From: Pycnococcus provasolii
Lineage: Eukaryota > Chlorophyta > Pseudoscourfieldiophyceae > Pseudoscourfieldiales > Pycnococcaceae
Assembly: GCA_938743325.2 (NCBI GenBank)
Contig: OW568866.1
Location: 248,001 to 312,000, forward strand
DNA length: 64,000 nt
Direction of reading: 5' to 3'
Position 1 is the stretch's first letter. Each line of letters starts with the position of its first letter. Position numbers and translations under genes: made by a program. Positions 30,052 through 38,552 of this stretch are shown piece after piece. The notes beneath the pieces were generated by a model, which saw only the letters and a program-made list of their open reading frames with translations, had not been told where the DNA came from and did no database searches.

Positions 30052-31692
30052 ATGGGTGCAAAGATAGCGGCGTACCCTGAGGCACCTGCGGGGTCCGAGG
30101 AGCCGGAAAAGCCAGCGACAATGAACAACAACAACAACAACAACAACAAGATGATGATGAGGGCTAGCAATAATAATCATCATCATCATGGAGGGAGGCA
30201 CACGCACCGATCGCTCATGAGCACGAGTCGCACGCATCGATCGCACATGACGAGTCGAACGGAGCACGGCGGGCGAGCGCTGACGTACCGCCTTCACTCG
30301 GCACGCCCTGGAGGTGAGCTCGGCATCGGCGATCCGCACCTCAGCTGGAGTGTGATTATCAGCGAGCTTCCCGCGGAGCACTTTGATCTGTGGCCCAGCA
30401 TGACGCCTTTCGAGCAGCTCGGCGCGGTCAACGACATGAGGGTGGAGATCAAGGCAAGCGGCGTCGTGGGCGCGGTGGAGATTTGTCACGCGCCGACGCT
30501 GCACCGTTTCCTGCGCGCACGCGGATTCGACGTACACAAGGCTACCCAGATGTTGATGCAATACATCATCTGGAGACGCGACCACGCTGTCGACGGCATC
30601 CTCGACAGCTTCCACTACGGCGAAGAGCACGAGGTGATGAAGGTGTTCCCGCAGGGGTACTACAAGACGGACATTTTCGGGCGTCCTGTCTACTACCAGT
30701 TCCTCGCTGGCGTGAACATGGATGACCTGCGCCTCGTGACCACGGAAGAACGATGGCTGCGATTTCAGGTGTACGAGTACGAGAACACAATCCTGCGGCG
30801 TTTTCCCGCCTGCTCACGTGCGGTCGGACGCTACGTCGACCAGACGTGCGTGGTGCTGAACGTCGATGGAGTTTCCACGAGGCAATTTGGCGGAGAAATT
30901 CGTCAGATTCTCACCAAAATTGCGAGTGTGAGCCAGGACAATTATCCGGAGATGCTTGGAAAGATGTTCATCATCAATGCGCCTTTTACATTTCGCGTCA
31001 TCTGGGCAGCCATACGCCCGATGCTGAATGAGCGCACGAAGGAGAAGATCGAGGTGGTTGGCACAAAGAGTGTCGCACAGAGTCTGTTGTCGATAATCCC
31101 GGCGGAGAATCTGCCAAAGATGTTTGGCGGCAGTGACAATTGCTCTGCTGGCAAGCTACCATGGGAGTGGCTTGTGGACGACGTCGGGCCGTGGTCTGGT
31201 GGCAAAACTCGTCGCCAGGTGGAGGAGGAGGAGGACGAAGAAGACCGAGGCATGTATCACGATGCAGAATCGGGAGGAGAGGAGGAGGGGTGGTCCGAGG
31301 AGGAGAAGAAGAAGAAGAAGAAGAGGGAGGAGGAAGTGTCGTCGTCGTCGTCTACGGCGGCGGCGGAGCCAACATCACCAGCGACACCAACGAAGACGAC
31401 GGTGGGATACCAGCTCATGTCGATTCCTGAGTCGTCGTCGTCACTCGCACCAACCCCGGGATGGACACCACATAAAAGAAGCCTTCTGGATCGCATCAAG
31501 GAGCTGGAAGCACGCGTCGAGCAGCTTGAGGGAACACAGCAGCACTACGCAGGATTGCTTCCTCACATCGAGACGAACACTGGGCCGACGGGTGCTGCGC
31601 TACTGACACCGGCTCGAGGGGAAAAGGTGCACGGAAGTGCTACCACAGCAGTTGCTCGCTTCGCGGCATGCGGCGGTTGCTCGGTGCAGTAG
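30052..31692 (+). CDS. Sec14-like lipid-transfer protein (CRAL-TRIO)
   Basis: A 546-residue protein with a CRAL-TRIO N-terminal helix region (LHRFLRARGFDVHKATQML, near residue 150) and the lipid-binding domain (about 195-370). Landmarks are DIFGRPVYYQFLAG, YPEMLGKMFIINAPFTFRVIW and ENLPKMFGG. Such proteins exchange phosphatidylinositol and phosphatidylcholine between membranes. The N-terminus has Asn and His runs. The C-terminus holds an acidic/Lys stretch and a short coiled coil (DRIKELEARVEQLEGTQQ), which is unusual for yeast Sec14 but common in algal relatives. The ATG at 30052 is the first in frame. Confidence 0.87.
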   Translation: MGAKIAAYPEAPAGSEEPEKPATMNNNNNNNNKMMMRASNNNHHHHGGRHTHRSLMSTSRTHRSHMTSRTEHGGRALTYRLHSARPGGELGIGDPHLSWSVIISELPAEHFDLWPSMTPFEQLGAVNDMRVEIKASGVVGAVEICHAPTLHRFLRARGFDVHKATQMLMQYIIWRRDHAVDGILDSFHYGEEHEVMKVFPQGYYKTDIFGRPVYYQFLAGVNMDDLRLVTTEERWLRFQVYEYENTILRRFPACSRAVGRYVDQTCVVLNVDGVSTRQFGGEIRQILTKIASVSQDNYPEMLGKMFIINAPFTFRVIWAAIRPMLNERTKEKIEVVGTKSVAQSLLSIIPAENLPKMFGGSDNCSAGKLPWEWLVDDVGPWSGGKTRRQVEEEEDEEDRGMYHDAESGGEEEGWSEEEKKKKKKREEEVSSSSSTAAAEPTSPATPTKTTVGYQLMSIPESSSSLAPTPGWTPHKRSLLDRIKELEARVEQLEGTQQHYAGLLPHIETNTGPTGAALLTPARGEKVHGSATTAVARFAACGGCSVQ

Positions 31693-31882
31693 TGGTGAAT
31701 GAATGGCGGATTTTGTGTTTTAGTAGGCGAGATGAGAGAGAGAAATTCAGTCAATTCACAATACTACAATGATAACAAAATAAATCAAGGAGTGTGTAAA
31801 CGAACAGGTTCGTAAGAAATAATGTTGATGTCTTCTTTTTTATAGGCTTGCTTAAGCCCTGCATTTGTTTTGGCGTCGATTC

Positions 31883-33106
31883 TTACCACGTAGCGGATTG
31901 ATGACGATGACGATATTGATTTTGAGGAAAGTATTGCTCCATCTTGTTGCAATTCTCCAGCTCCATCTGCGCAGCGAAATCTCTCTGTTGCCTGCTTCCA
32001 AACCTTCTCATGCGCTCGCGCTGCACACGTTCGTAGTGGCACTGCGTCACAAGATGCTCGCGGAATTCCCCCTCAATGCGGCTTTCCATCTGATAGCGTG
32101 CGGTGCTCCTGGCGGGATACTGCACGTCGTACTTCTCCCTCGTATAGTACGGCACGTTGCTCCGGGTCGTCTTCTGCTCCACGGTGTACCCGTGCCTTGG
32201 CTCGTTCGAGAAGCTGTAGGGTGGCGAAGACTGTCCGAACAGCTGCAGCAGGAATACGGTTGCCATGAGGAAGAGGTAGATCAGGTTCATGTTGATGGGC
32301 GGCGCCTGCTGCGCCTGCTGTTGCTGCTGCCGACGCTGACCACCACCTCCTCCCGTGCGGAAGTGGTACGTGCGGAACCCAGGTCCGCCCGCGGCTGCGA
32401 AACCACCGGGGAAGCCACCTCCGAACATCATGTTAAAGATGTCTTCCGGGCTAAGTTCCGCCTCGAAACCGCCACCCGGTGCTCTTCGGAACCCTCCTCC
32501 GTGCATTCCGCCCCCTCCACGCGCTGCCGCCGCCGCCGCAGGCCCATCCTCGTGCCCGTATCTGTCGTACGACGCTCGGCTCTGTTCATCCGTCAGGCAC
32601 GCCACCGCCTTCGACACCTTCTTGAACGCATCCTCCGCGCCGTTCGCCTTATTTTTGTCGGGGTGAAGTTTCAGCGCAAGTTTCTTATACGCTCGTTTGA
32701 TGTCGTCTTCTAATGCGGACTTGTCGACGCTGAGTGTATCGTAGTAGTCTTTCGCGGCGTTGATTTTCCTGACGAGTGCGACTTGCTCCGGCGTTCCCTC
32801 CTCCTTTTTCGGCGCTGATGATGCCCCTGACGATGATGCCGTGTGCCTTTGTCGCGGTTGTTGCTGGGATGATGTGTACGAGGTGGAGGAGGAGGATGGG
32901 GATGGGCCCGTCTTTGGGGATGCACCTGGACCCGCGGAGGAAAGCAGTCTCTCGAACGCGAGCACTTCTGGGAGTCGAGGTGCAAGACGAGCCGCCTTTT
33001 CGTAGAAGCGCTGCGCCTTGGCGGAGTCGCCGGACTGGAGTGCGCGCTGCGCCACTAGCAGCGACTGCAGCGCGTTGTTGCGCTCGTCATCCGTGTACGG
33101 CGCCAT
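31883..33106 (-). CDS. DNAJB12/14-like ER J-protein
   Basis: A 407-residue J-domain co-chaperone of the DNAJB12/B14 class, tail-anchored in the ER membrane with the J domain in the cytosol, working with Hsp70 in ER quality control. The N-terminal helices (ALQSLLVAQRALQSGDSAKA) are followed by the J domain near residues 128-195, with the HPD motif in LKLHPDKNK. A Gly/Phe-rich stretch comes next, then one membrane segment (LIYLFLMATVFLLQLF) and a DUF1977-like C-terminal part. The ATG at 33106 gives the usual family length. It is divergent from the RRM gene. Confidence 0.85.
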   Translation of the reverse strand: MAPYTDDERNNALQSLLVAQRALQSGDSAKAQRFYEKAARLAPRLPEVLAFERLLSSAGPGASPKTGPSPSSSSTSYTSSQQQPRQRHTASSSGASSAPKKEEGTPEQVALVRKINAAKDYYDTLSVDKSALEDDIKRAYKKLALKLHPDKNKANGAEDAFKKVSKAVACLTDEQSRASYDRYGHEDGPAAAAAARGGGGMHGGGFRRAPGGGFEAELSPEDIFNMMFGGGFPGGFAAAGGPGFRTYHFRTGGGGGQRRQQQQQAQQAPPINMNLIYLFLMATVFLLQLFGQSSPPYSFSNEPRHGYTVEQKTTRSNVPYYTREKYDVQYPARSTARYQMESRIEGEFREHLVTQCHYERVQRERMRRFGSRQQRDFAAQMELENCNKMEQYFPQNQYRHRHQSATW

Positions 33107-33184
33107 CGTTCTGAGGTTTGGTAAACTGTTATGGCGGACGGCGATGACGACGGCCGGTGGATCGGAGGTTCCTGGGCCGGGGGG

Positions 33185-33222
33185 GGCTAACCCTAACCCT
33201 AACTGTGCTCTGTTAGGGTTTT
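33185..33222. promoter_or_regulatory. Inverted TTAGGG-like motif in divergent promoter
   Basis: AACCCTAAC (33195-33203) and GTTAGGGTT (33212-33220) form a perfect 9-bp inverted repeat with an 8-nt spacer, preceded by a further ACCCTA unit. It lies 90 bp from the DnaJ ATG and 175 bp from the RRM-gene ATG. Confidence 0.6.
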
Positions 33223-33395
33223 CAGGTGCTCCTTCCATGCTTTTTCTGTTCTCCTTTTTCTCCTTCCGGCGGCGCATCCGCATCGCATCGACGCATCCTC
33301 CCTCATCTTTCTCATTCCGGGCAGCGGTCTCATCTCAGTCCCCAGCGGCAGCGGCAGCGAAAAGCGTCTATACCTGCTCTTCTCTTCTTCCCCCG

Positions 33396-34289
33396 ATGCG
33401 CCGCTTCTACGTCGCGGGACTCGCACATGACGCCTCGTCAGAAGAGGTCGCGCGCATGCTCGCGCCCATGGGAAACGTGCTTGCTGTTGACATGCCACTG
33501 CCAAAGACGTTCAGACCGTTTGGAAAGCACCTCAGCCTCGCAACCAACCTCGCAACGTCGACGGAGGACACGTGTCGTGGATTCGCGTTCGTAGACGTCG
33601 AAGTCAAGGACGAACGTGCAGTCAGGCGCGTGACGGCGGCGTTCGAGGGAAGCAAGGCGAGGGGAGGCGGAAAGCTCAGAATTCGAGACGCCAAGCCGGC
33701 GTTCGACCTGGGCGAGTACAAGCGCAAGCGAGCGGAGGAGGAAATCGCGTGCGAAAAAGCTAGCGACGTGCACCAGCGGGAGAAAACCAGCGTGGTGGAG
33801 CCTGGGGCACACTTTGCACGCACGGTGCGCACACTGACCTTCACGCCTGACGCAAATCGCGTCGTCACATCGGCGACGAAGGCGAAGGCGAAGGCGAAGG
33901 AACTTCCAGTGGAAGCGCCAACGAAGACGAGAAAGATGGACAAGCGTGACAGTGCCACGCTCGTCGGACGACAAACCAACTATGACGACGACGACGACGA
34001 CGAGGAGGAGGAGGAGGAGGAGGAGGACTTCGAGGAGGCTCGTGCGAGAACGCGTTCCTTGCTTACAAGCTTTCTCGACGAGCGAGAGCAGAAGGAGGAG
34101 GAGAATGCTGTGCAAGCCGCGGCTCGCGTGGGAGCGCGCGTTGCAGCGGCGGTGTCACAGAGACACGAGGCGACGGAGGAGGAGGAGGAGGAGGATGGAT
34201 ACGATAGTGTCGTTGGGGAGGAAGAGGACAGCGACTCCGACGACTTTGGGATGAATATCGTCGGAGTCACGTCGTCGAAACGGCGATAG
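33396..34289 (+). CDS. RRM protein, possibly nucleolar (NOL8-like)
   Basis: A 297-residue protein that begins directly with an RNA-recognition motif: RRFYVAGLAHDASSEEVARM holds the RNP2 strand and CRGFAFVDV the RNP1 strand. The rest is charged, with a Lys-rich part and two Glu/Asp runs (DDDDDDEEEEEEEEDFEEA). An N-terminal RRM followed by an acidic tail recalls NOL8-like nucleolar proteins, but the link is weak. The ATG at 33396 starts the RRM exactly. A TTGTAACA poly(A)-like signal follows the stop. Confidence 0.7.
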   Translation: MRRFYVAGLAHDASSEEVARMLAPMGNVLAVDMPLPKTFRPFGKHLSLATNLATSTEDTCRGFAFVDVEVKDERAVRRVTAAFEGSKARGGGKLRIRDAKPAFDLGEYKRKRAEEEIACEKASDVHQREKTSVVEPGAHFARTVRTLTFTPDANRVVTSATKAKAKAKELPVEAPTKTRKMDKRDSATLVGRQTNYDDDDDDEEEEEEEEDFEEARARTRSLLTSFLDEREQKEEENAVQAAARVGARVAAAVSQRHEATEEEEEEDGYDSVVGEEEDSDSDDFGMNIVGVTSSKRR

Positions 34290-34466
34290 TTATTTGTATA
34301 ACATCTTGTAACATTATTCCTTCAGAGCGAGGAGCTTTGTCACGTAGCTGAAGAATCATGATAATCTCCAAAAGAACACCCAAAGACTTGCTGGGAAATG
34401 GCAAATTAGAATAAGCTGTGATACTTGTACCATGTCACCTCCCGAACCGGTATCCCCTGCTGAAAT

Positions 34467-34567
34467 CGGTGAGGGTCGGGAGATCGAAACTCCCTTTGAG
34501 TACTGTTCTGATGTAGTGTATTCTGATCATGCTTGAATAGCTCAGTGGAAGAGCATCACCTTTACAC
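34467..34567 (+). tRNA. Circularly permuted tRNA-Val (anticodon UAC)
   Basis: The 3' half lies upstream of the 5' half. The 3' half holds anticodon-stem strand GGTGA (34468-34472), variable loop GGGTC, T arm GGGAG-ATCGAAA-CTCCC (34478-34494), acceptor strand TTTGAGT (34495-34501) and discriminator A (34502). A 28-nt spacer follows. The 5' half has acceptor strand GCTTGAA (34531-34537), TA, D arm GCTC-AGTGGAA-GAGC (34540-34554), and anticodon-stem strand TCACC (34556-34560) with loop TTTACAC (34561-34567) and anticodon TAC. The anticodon stem pairs perfectly; the acceptor stem pairs over 7 bp with three G-U pairs. Seven Ts (34574-34580) form a pol III terminator. CCA is not encoded. The loop junction lies at about position 37/38, where such precursors are ligated. 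Confidence 0.85.
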
Positions 34568-34573
34568 ATCCTA

Positions 34574-34580
34574 TTTTTTT
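34574..34580 (+). terminator. Pol III T-run
   Basis: Seven consecutive Ts start 7 nt after the permuted tRNA's anticodon loop, as expected for a RNA polymerase III terminator. Confidence 0.7.
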
Positions 34581-34745
34581 GCGCCGTTTGACAAAAAAAA
34601 CTGATCGCATGAGGAAAAGTATGGCGGCGGGCGAGAGAGGGGAGGCCTGAGGCGGAGGGGGAACAAAAAGTCGGGCGAATCGGCAGGGGTTTGAAATGAA
34701 AGCTATGTTACGAAAAAATGAGTGATTATACAGGTACATTTTGTT

Positions 34746-35321
34746 CTAAGCGAGCGCGTAGAGACGGCTCGCGACGTCGCTCACCACCCAGTGGAAGGCG
34801 TCGAGCAAGCCTTCACCTGTCGCCGCTGAGCACGCAGCCACCTGCCAGTGTCTCGTCTTGCCCACGCTCTCGCCCGTCAGGCCAAGGCGCTTGGACACCT
34901 CGTCCACCGAAAGCGCGCCGCTCAGGTCCTGCTTATTCGCGAGCACCAGCAGCGTCGCGCCTAGAAGACGTTCCTCTCCCAGCAGAGCAGAAAGCTCGGC
35001 GGCGCACTCGTCCATCCGCATCACGTCGCCGCTGTCGACGACCCAGACGAGCGCGTCCGTCTTCTCGAAGTAGTTGCGCCAGTAGCCGCGCAGGCTGCGT
35101 TGGCCACCGACGTCCCACACGTTCAGTCGGTAGGACACGCCACCGACGTTGTACGCCATTGTCTTGATGTGGAAGCCCACGGTGGGTGCCAGGCCGGTGA
35201 TGTCTTCGCCGTTCACGCGGCGTACGACCGTCGTCTTGCCCGCGTTGTCGAGGCCAACCATGAGCAAGCGCATCTCGCGCTCTTTGCGCTTCACCTTGCG
35301 AATGATGGACAGGAGGCCCAT
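34746..35321 (-). CDS. ARL2: ADP-ribosylation-factor-like GTPase ARL2
   Basis: A 191-residue small GTPase of the ARL2 (plant TITAN5) type, a partner of tubulin cofactors in microtubule assembly. Nucleotide-binding motifs are all present: GLDNAGKTTVV (P-loop), the switch I Thr in APTVGFHIKTM, WDVGGQRSLRGYWRNYFE (switch II, the ARL2 form), NKQDLSGA and CSAATGEG. The ATG at 35321 gives the family length (184 in most species). MGLLSIIRKVKRKEREMRLL matches the ARL2 N-terminus, which is not myristoylated in known members. Confidence 0.92.
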   Translation of the reverse strand: MGLLSIIRKVKRKEREMRLLMVGLDNAGKTTVVRRVNGEDITGLAPTVGFHIKTMAYNVGGVSYRLNVWDVGGQRSLRGYWRNYFEKTDALVWVVDSGDVMRMDECAAELSALLGEERLLGATLLVLANKQDLSGALSVDEVSKRLGLTGESVGKTRHWQVAACSAATGEGLLDAFHWVVSDVASRLYALA

Positions 35322-35688
35322 ATTAGAGAAATATTCCACAACTGCTTCGTTACCGCGTTGTCGCTGCGGCTGCGAACAAGCACACGCGGCTGATCAGGGG
35401 CGAAGGAAATGAGAGCACGGGTTGGCGCGGGAGGATGGGGGCACACGAAAACATAGTTAGTCTAACAAACCCAGACGGAGAACGGAAAAGTCTGTCACTC
35501 GGGGATCCACTTGGAGAACGGAACAATTTACTATGTAAAGTACTTCAACCAAAACGTGACCAAGTGGGAAGGGGATCATTTTTGGTTCTCGCCGCACTGC
35601 GCCGCCGCCGCCGTCGCTCGCGTCGCGTGACGAGACAACCTGTGGACGCGGCGCCGTGGTCGTGTGTCTGCTCGTCAAGTTTCTTGCC
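35322..35688. other. Divergent spacer, ARL2 and RBMX2
   Basis: This should contain both promoters. No TTAGGG-type array, hairpin or small gene was seen. Confidence 0.4.
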
Positions 35689-36420
35689 ATGAACGCGCTA
35701 ACGCAAATCAAAAACACGCAGGCGTTGAACTGGCGCGAACTCGAACAGGGCATCGGCGAGCGCGCATCATGGCACGCCGAGTTCAGAGATTCCGCGTACG
35801 TGTACGTCGGAGGACTGCCCAAGGCACTCACCGAGGGCGACGTGCTCGCCGTTATGGGACAGTGCGGAGAAATCGTGCACTTGGACATGCCACGCGGAAA
35901 GGAGCCGCCTCACGCGCCGCGAGGTTTTGCCTTCCTTGCGTACGAGGACCAGAGAAGTACGGTCCTCGCAGTAGACAACCTCAACGGAGCGACGGTCGCG
36001 GGGCGAACCATACGCGTCGAGCATGTCAAGGACTACCGCGCGGCACGTGCAACCGAGGCTGGAGAAGGCGCGCCTCCCGCCGCGGCGGCACCCACGGCGG
36101 CGTCAGCGCGCGCTGTGGACGAGGACGCACCGGGAGCCGGTGGTGCGGACGATACCGCGCGTTGCGGCGCCGAGCCATCGGGCGGAAGTGTCTTCGACTT
36201 GCTTCGTAGCACAGTGAGCCTCGACCCGGAGGGTGCTACGCCAGCTGCGAACGACGAAAAGGGTGAGCGTAAGCGCCGCCATCACCACCACCACCGTCGT
36301 CGGCACGACCCGGAGGGTGCTGCATTGTCAGATGCGGTGGACGACCAAGGCGAGCGTAAGCGCCGCCACCACCACCACCACCACCGCCATCATCACCATA
36401 AGCGCCACGACAAGGAGTAG
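35689..36420 (+). CDS. RBMX2: Spliceosomal RES-complex protein RBMX2/IST3
   Basis: A 243-residue homologue of human RBMX2 and yeast Ist3/Snu17, part of the RES complex of the activated spliceosome. The N-terminus (NALTQIKNTQALNWRELEQG, then SWHAEFRDSAYVYVGGLP) matches the family closely. The RRM has AYVYVGGLP (RNP2) and RGFAFLAYEDQRSTVLAVDN (RNP1 plus the RBMX2 signature), ending TIRVEHVKDYR. The C-terminal tail carries His/Arg runs. The ATG at 35689 is chosen because it begins the conserved block. CCTGTAACC after the stop is a likely poly(A) signal. Confidence 0.92.
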   Translation: MNALTQIKNTQALNWRELEQGIGERASWHAEFRDSAYVYVGGLPKALTEGDVLAVMGQCGEIVHLDMPRGKEPPHAPRGFAFLAYEDQRSTVLAVDNLNGATVAGRTIRVEHVKDYRAARATEAGEGAPPAAAAPTAASARAVDEDAPGAGGADDTARCGAEPSGGSVFDLLRSTVSLDPEGATPAANDEKGERKRRHHHHHRRRHDPEGAALSDAVDDQGERKRRHHHHHHRHHHHKRHDKE

Positions 36421-36528
36421 TGCTTCACCAAATAACTAAACCTGTAACCTGTTTTTCAAAGCCAAGCATCCACGTGGTTGGTTGGGTTTGACCGTTATAT
36501 GCTACGGTCTTAGAGTTGGAACCCCTAA

Positions 36529-36562
36529 CTAAAGGTACCTAACCCTAACCCTAACCCTAACG
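36529..36562 (+). promoter_or_regulatory. CCCTAA array upstream of 36619 gene
   Basis: CCTAACTAAAGGTACC followed by three or four CCTAAC units ends about 57 bp before the ATG at 36619. Confidence 0.5.
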
Positions 36563-36618
36563 GCACGGTTCTTATTTTTCGTTTCCTTCGCCCCGTCCCC
36601 CCCCATTTATCCAGGGCG

Positions 36619-37317
36619 ATGCTCTCCGTGCTCTCGTCGCGCCTCGTGCCGTCAGCCTCACCGGCGGCGTCGGCGGCGCTGGACCCGCTGCTCGCCGTGT
36701 TCGCGGGAGCAGGCGCGGCGCCGGCACGCATCGCGGCGCGCGTCGAAGAGGAGGACCTCATTCAAGAAGAAGAGGAGCGAGAGCGCGCACTGATAGCGGA
36801 GGCAGAGGCGGCGGCGGCGGCGGCGGCGGCGGCAGAGCAGCCGCAGCAGCACGGCGAGCAAGGAGCGCCTACGAGTACTGCGGAGGCCATTGAGGGTGAC
36901 GAGGTTGATGAAGAGGATGACGAAAAACGCACAGACGACAAGGAGAAGTCGGAAGGGGGCATCAGACGGGTGAAGCGTGCTCGCGCGCGCGACAGTACGT
37001 CACAGGCAAAGAAGCTCTCGCGGAAGAAGTTCAAGGGTGACAAAACCAACACAGGCTTCGGTAGTGGCAATGCACAAAAGGCGCCTGGTGCTACAGCATC
37101 AGTTCCACCGTCGGATGCGTTGCTCAATGCGCTCGCGATGGGTGTTGGTGGCGTGCAACGCGCAGGGTCAAGGTCGTCCAAGGCGAAGCGACGCGAGAAG
37201 GACGTGGAGCCTCGTAAGCTTGCGGCGTGGGGAAGCAGTCACGCCGGCGCGCCGCAGGCTGGTGGCCGATCTCACGCCTACCCGCGGAGCGGAAACCGCA
37301 CGGCCAACTTCAAATAA
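36619..37317 (+). CDS. Hypothetical charged protein
   Basis: A 232-residue protein that I do not recognise. Residues 1-45 are hydrophobic and Ala-rich. An acidic Glu/Ala stretch follows (a run of Ala near residue 68), then a Lys/Arg-rich part (VKRARARDSTSQAKKLSRKK). The tail is basic and ends SGNRTANFK. It looks disordered and nuclear or nucleolar, perhaps RNA-associated, but no domain is visible. A TTTGTAAAA signal lies near 37350. Support for a real gene: the upstream motif, an open frame without alternatives, and codon use like its neighbours. Confidence 0.6.
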   Translation: MLSVLSSRLVPSASPAASAALDPLLAVFAGAGAAPARIAARVEEEDLIQEEEERERALIAEAEAAAAAAAAAEQPQQHGEQGAPTSTAEAIEGDEVDEEDDEKRTDDKEKSEGGIRRVKRARARDSTSQAKKLSRKKFKGDKTNTGFGSGNAQKAPGATASVPPSDALLNALAMGVGGVQRAGSRSSKAKRREKDVEPRKLAAWGSSHAGAPQAGGRSHAYPRSGNRTANFK

Positions 37318-37591
37318 ATGGTTTCTTTTTACTTACAGTACATACTTACTTTGTAAAATTGCAACACGAACTAAAAAGCTATTCTTGTACAGTAGTCCCA
37401 ACCTGCCACATCCTGGGCGCTTGTGCCAAAGTGCCGCCCAAGTGGCACGCGAGGCTATCGACGGTGTAAGGACGACGTGACGTATGCCATTACGTCAGCT
37501 CGGTGCCGCATGGGCGGGGCACGTTCGTGGGTGGAGGTTCTCTCAATATATTTAATGTTGTTACAAGTAAGCGATTCCCTTGTCGACCGTG

Positions 37592-38552
37592 TCACGCGCC
37601 CGCCTTAGCCTCCAGAGCGGCAATCTTCTCGAGGAGCGTTGCCTCTTGTGCCTGGAATTGAGCCTCGAGTTCCTCCTTCATCACAGCGAGCCTCTTCTCG
37701 AGCACCGTGTCCACCTTTTCACCAACCTCGGCGGGAATGCTCTCCGCAAACTCCTTTTCGATCGCCGCGAGGCGTGCCGCTTCCGCAGCGGCCGCAGCCT
37801 CCTCCTCCGCTTGCTTTGCAGCCTCCTCCGCTGCAAGGCGCTCCTCCTCTAGTTTCGCGTTATGCTCCTCCTCCGTGAGCGCTTCGGTGAGCGGTTGCAC
37901 GCCGTCGGGGAAGCGCACGGAAAACATCTCGACGATGTGCCCAGGCTCGTCCGTCGCGACGTCGAGCGTCACTCGTTTGCAGAACGCGTACTGGTACAGC
38001 TTGTAGTGCCTGTAGTACGTCGCGAGCATCCACTCGGTGAGGTCCTTCGTCTCCGCGACGGTGAATATTCCCACTGAGTACGGTGGTCTGTGCGCGGAGT
38101 GCATGACCATGAGCTGCTGAAAGTACTCGAAGCTCTTCTCAACAGTCAAGCCGGTGTTCGTGGGAGGCTTCAAGTCCTCGATTGCCCTAACAAAGGGAGG
38201 CGGGTGTGTGTGTTATCGTAAGTTTATGAAAAGGTGGACGTTGACCATTTGTTTTTTTTCCCTTTCCCGCAAATAGGCAAAAACGAAGGAGGTGAATGGC
38301 GTACTTGAAATGGTTCGCCTTGACGATAGAGAAGAACGTCGACGTCTTCTCGGGCGTGAGTTTGCGCTCCTTGCAAGCAGCGAGCGTCATGACGTAGAGG
38401 TCAAGCAGGATACGTTCGCGCGCATCCGTCTTGTAGTGTTTTAAGTCGAGCGCCTTGGCGAGCGACGAGTCGCCGTGGTGGTCGACGGGGCGTGCCGAGA
38501 TAGCCTCCAACGTCTGTGCGGTTAGGTCGCACCAGCACAGAGACTTCGCCAT
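37592..38552 (-). CDS. CFAP119: Cilia-associated protein CFAP119 (CCDC189)
   Basis: Exon 1 is 38305-38552 and exon 2 is 37592-38186, separated by a 118-nt intron (donor GTACGC, acceptor TTAG; phase 2). The joined product is 280 residues and reads IVKANHFKAIEDLK across the junction. It matches the CFAP119/CCDC189 family of axonemal proteins: DLYVMTLAACKERKLTPEKTSTFFSIVK, then SFEYFQQLMVMHSAHRPP and MLATYYRHYKLYQYAF. The last 90 residues form a Glu/Ala-rich coiled coil. This implies a motile cilium at some life stage. The ATG at 38552 (AKSLCWCDLT) is the likely start. Confidence 0.85.
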
